A DNA stretch of 64,000 bases, from assembly GCF_009725235.1 (NCBI RefSeq), contig NZ_WJFC01000026.1:1-64000 (forward strand), read 5' to 3'. Each line of letters begins with the position of its first letter. Position 1 is the stretch's first letter. This stretch comes from Scytonema sp. UIC 10036. Its GTDB lineage: Bacteria; Cyanobacteriota; Cyanobacteriia; Cyanobacteriales; Nostocaceae. Positions 62,312 to 64,000 of the stretch are shown here, in pieces. The notes below the pieces were generated by a model. That model saw only the letters and a program-made list of their open reading frames with translations. It had not been told where the DNA came from and searched no databases. Made by a program: the position numbers and the translations under genes.

Positions 62312-62337
62312 AGCGTCCGTTATCGGGCGCTTTCTTT
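62312..62337. terminator. Hairpin terminator (duplicate)
   Basis: Same AGCGTCCG / CGGGCGCT hairpin as 56639-56664. Confidence 0.6.
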
Positions 62338-62363
62338 GCATAGGCGGTTTCGCGATCGCCAAA

Positions 62364-62969
62364 TTAATGCTGTTTCAACCACCATTCCAATAAAACAGCA
62401 CGACATTGTAAGCAAATAACTTCCTGCAACAATTGGTAAACTCCAGTTGAGTTTGTGGAATAAGTAGCTGCAACAAACTCAGGTAGTAATGTTGTGTGCT
62501 TCTGAATCTGAACCACAAAGCTATAGAGTTTTTGGTTGGAGAAGGAACTATTGATTGCCCATCCTTGAGCATTCAAGGGAGCCAATTGATGAATCGCTGC
62601 TGCATCAATTCCAAGCTCTCGCTGTACTGTGGCGATCGCCGCTTCTGTAGAACTTTGTCCTTCTGCAACCCGTCCACCTGGAAAATCCAATGTAACCTGT
62701 CCAACACCAGGACGATAGCTCGGATGCGGTAGTAGAATGCGATCGCTTTGAATGGGCAGAACAATCACAGAGTCTGCCTTTTCAATGCGCCAGTATTCTA
62801 AAATCTGTCCCCGATTGTCTTGCAGATGTTCGCCGACCAACGTCAGCCAACGAGAGCGTAGTTCAAGGAAGCGATCTTGCACTTGCCAACCGGGTTCGGA
62901 CGAGGATTGCATTTGCAGTTCTAACACTTGTGAGGCAATTGATTTCGGCACATAATTATTTATTTTCAT
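62364..62969 (-). CDS. Nudix-fold hydrolase-like protein with degenerate motif
   Basis: 201 aa. The region YWRIEKADSVIVLPIQ, HPSYRPGVGQVTLDFPGGRV is that of ADP-ribose-type Nudix hydrolases. The Nudix box, expected as GX5EX7REUXEEXGU, reads GRVAEGQSSTEAAIATVQRE then LGID: the first Glu and the RE are there but the EE pair that binds metal is deleted, so hydrolase activity is doubtful and a sensor or binding role is possible. C-terminal 70 residues are conserved in the fragment at 56691. Convergent with the psbA fragment. Upstream, ACTATACTAAACATATAG (about 62998-63015) loosely recalls the ATAGT elements. Confidence 0.78.
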   Translation of the reverse strand: MKINNYVPKSIASQVLELQMQSSSEPGWQVQDRFLELRSRWLTLVGEHLQDNRGQILEYWRIEKADSVIVLPIQSDRILLPHPSYRPGVGQVTLDFPGGRVAEGQSSTEAAIATVQRELGIDAAAIHQLAPLNAQGWAINSSFSNQKLYSFVVQIQKHTTLLPEFVAATYSTNSTGVYQLLQEVICLQCRAVLLEWWLKQH

Positions 62970-63042
62970 GACTCATCCTATAAAAACTTTAAAGATTACT
63001 ATACTAAACATATAGCCTTTCTCAGTCTCATGAGGTACACCC

Positions 63043-63090
63043 CCCTTTCATCCCCCCGATGCCTTGGGGGGATGAAAGGGGGGTAATTTT
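63043..63090. repeat. GC-rich perfect hairpin
   Basis: ACCCCCCTTTCATCCCCCC and GGGGGGATGAAAGGGGGGT as inverted arms around about 8 bp. Dispersed filler palindrome; may also terminate transcription. Confidence 0.75.
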
Positions 63091-63164
63091 CGTACCTCTG
63101 CGGTTTTTTTATATCTTGCCCTTAGGTTAAAACCCAGTTTCTTTAAGTTGACGTAGGAAAAGGC

Positions 63165-63290
63165 TTATTCAAACACATCATTCACCCCGTCTCCTGTCAC
63201 TGCAACAACTTCACCTGAGTCTTTATAAGCCTGCACCAGTCTCAGTTTATGTTCAGGAGATATGCGAGCAAAGACTAAGCCCTATCCAGT
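63165..63290 (-). pseudogene. Fragment of a P-type ATPase hinge region
   Basis: Minus strand [20 protein letters not shown], then [14 protein letters not shown] and stop. The TGDGVND hinge identifies a P-type ATPase; the divergence from the gene at 20423 (MPEQKLRIVQ) shows it came from another paralogue. Confidence 0.82.
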
Positions 63291-63325
63291 TAATTCCAGA
63301 CACCGTTTGATGAGTTCAAAATTCT

Positions 63326-63359
63326 TCCTCACAATATCCTCATATTTTGTTTCTATCCT
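63326..63359 (+). promoter_or_regulatory. Direct-repeat promoter element, site 12 (truncated yedE)
   Basis: TCCTCACAATATCCTCA at 63326-63342, 11 bp, then TATCCT at 63354-63359. The flanks resemble the hsp20-2 promoter (site 7), not the yedE promoter (site 8). Confidence 0.6.
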
Positions 63360-63472
63360 TAAAGTAGAGTTAATTGTACCATCCTTATGAAATAGCTCTA
63401 CAACAACTCAACATAATAAAAATCTTTTCAAAAATCTTCTTAAAAATTAAGATATAAAAGGAGAAAGAGAAG

Positions 63473-63541
63473 GTGAACCTCAAACAATTCTTGACCTCAA
63501 ACTGGCGGATAATCCTGACAGGAATTCTGTTTGGTAAGTAA
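63473..63541 (+). pseudogene. First 22 codons of the yedE-like gene
   Basis: GTG start, NLKQFLTSN then RIILTGILFG, then TAA. It matches the N-terminus of the gene at 42916 and follows an AAAGGAG site and an intact promoter element (site 12). Confidence 0.8.
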
Positions 63542-63596
63542 GTGGGCGCTAGCCGTCAACTAGGGAAATCCACCAAATATGGGCAGAGGAATTTAA

Positions 63597-63650
63597 TTAC
63601 GCTGCTCCTGGGCAAATTAAAACTGCATTTCAACTTAACAACGCCGCAAA
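63597..63650 (+). pseudogene. Scrap of the YedE-linked kinase-like gene
   Basis: Reads PGQIKTAFQLNNAAN, matching PEQIKTAFQLNSAAK of the protein at 40392-41282. In the intact operon this gene directly follows yedE; here both are reduced to pieces in the same order. Confidence 0.6.
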
Positions 63651-63768
63651 CAGCAAAATATCTCTCGTGCAGGCAGTCGAGCCAAATCGGCTTGGGATAC
63701 GGCTTGGAAACAACTCACTCAATCAAAGTCTTAGGTATAGATAATTTCCTTTTGTTTGCTGGCAATTT

Positions 63769-63906
63769 GTCAAGGAAGCACGCGCTAAATTGAGTCATTC
63801 CAGCGAGCAAGCAATTTTCGTCACCGACACTGTTGCACCTCAAGAAACTGATTGGCCGCAGTTGCAAGTGGTCTCAGTCGCCCCTTTAATTGCTACAGCT
63901 ATCTAA
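63769..63906 (+). pseudogene. C-terminal fragment of PRPP synthetase (prs)
   Basis: Frame reads VKEARAKLSHSSEQAIFVTD, TVAPQETDWPQLQVVSVAPL and then IATAI and stop, the C-terminal strand-helix set of ribose-phosphate pyrophosphokinases. It lacks the PRPP and ATP sites. The next gene is a phosphoribosyltransferase-like start. Confidence 0.68.
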
Positions 63907-63962
63907 CGCTTCAAAACTGATAGTTCAATGAGTGACCTATTTTAAAAGCGAGGAATAAAAAT

Positions 63963-64000
63963 ATGCTGAAAAGATTCCGCAATCGTACTGAAGCAGGTAA
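63963..64000 (+). CDS. Start of a phosphoribosyltransferase-like gene (partial)
   Basis: ATG behind GAGGAA; first residues MLKRFRNRTEAG resemble the start of a family of phosphoribosyltransferase-domain proteins (FRNRTEAG). It runs off the right edge, so the call rests on 12 residues. Confidence 0.5.
   Translation, partial: MLKRFRNRTEAG

Larger units (their letters stand above)
61496..62639. repeat. 1144-bp duplication, copy B
   Basis: Counterpart of 55823-56966. Here psbA is truncated while the Nudix gene is complete, the reverse of copy A. Confidence 0.92.

Overview
This window is from a cyanobacterium, probably a filamentous one with a repeat-rich genome. The evidence is many HIP1 octamers (GCGATCGC), two complete psbA genes plus a psbA fragment, heme oxygenase, CP12, PEP-CTERM proteins, an NB-ARC protein and CHAT-domain proteins. 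I see no rRNA, tRNA, CRISPR array or prophage. The stretch reads as an accessory island for stress and low-oxygen life. It has been reshuffled heavily: intact genes alternate with fragments of central-metabolism genes (ppsA, hoxF, hpt, hemF, hemN, pfkA, prs), partial duplications and transposon debris.

Layout. (1) 1-3.5 kb, minus strand: a three-gene conflict-type operon, CHAT-EAD1, EAD1-SIR2 and a STAND NTPase with two P-loops and an in-frame stop. (2) 3.6-7.5 kb: CBS-CP12 and Hsp20, divergent from an exported OB-fold-like protein and a PLP-dependent decarboxylase. (3) 7.7-17.3 kb: a 1.8-kb direct duplication, each copy encoding a PEP-CTERM protein, around a Clp-fold protease, a peptidoglycan-binding protein and a short NB-ARC ATPase. 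(4) 17.4-19.8 kb: adenine deaminase plus hypoxanthine phosphoribosyltransferase. (5) 20.4-28 kb: P-type cation ATPase, an EF-G paralogue and a rogue (sentinel-type) D1. (6) 28.3-46.8 kb: a protease district with a papain-like protease and chagasin-type inhibitor, M4-like and M6-like metalloproteases, a second Hsp20, a LuxR-type regulator, an IS630 element, and a YedE-DUF3343 / kinase-like pair. (7) 47.2-56.6 kb: a microoxic tetrapyrrole module of heme oxygenase, HemN and a ChlE/BchE-like cyclase fused to a receiver domain, then an ArsR-type regulator and a microaerobic D1'. (8) 57-64 kb: a second CHAT protein, small peptides, a field of gene fragments, a Nudix protein and the start of a phosphoribosyltransferase.

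Two regulatory layers are visible. The first is a strict promoter architecture: a direct repeat of TCCTCA-type half-sites 11 bp apart, followed 11 bp later by a TANNNT -10 hexamer. It occurs 12 times, always intergenic and always in the orientation of the next gene. It precedes Hsp20/CBS-CP12, the OB-fold protein, both PEP-CTERM genes, EF-G, the papain-like protease, Hsp20-2, YedE, a peptidoglycan-binding protein, a pentapeptide protein, an RTX-like peptide and a truncated yedE. It looks like an uncharacterised local regulon, possibly run by an OmpR/PhoB-type activator. The second is an AACTAT/ATAGTT inverted element at the promoters of the ArsR gene, heme oxygenase and D1', consistent with ArsR control of the microoxic module.

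Working model (inference): in darkness or low oxygen the cell restrains the Calvin cycle (CBS-CP12), protects proteins (Hsp20), salvages purines, swaps D1 forms and makes heme, bilin and chlorophyll by oxygen-independent routes. The protease/inhibitor set and the EAD1-linked operon may serve protein turnover, defence or programmed death.
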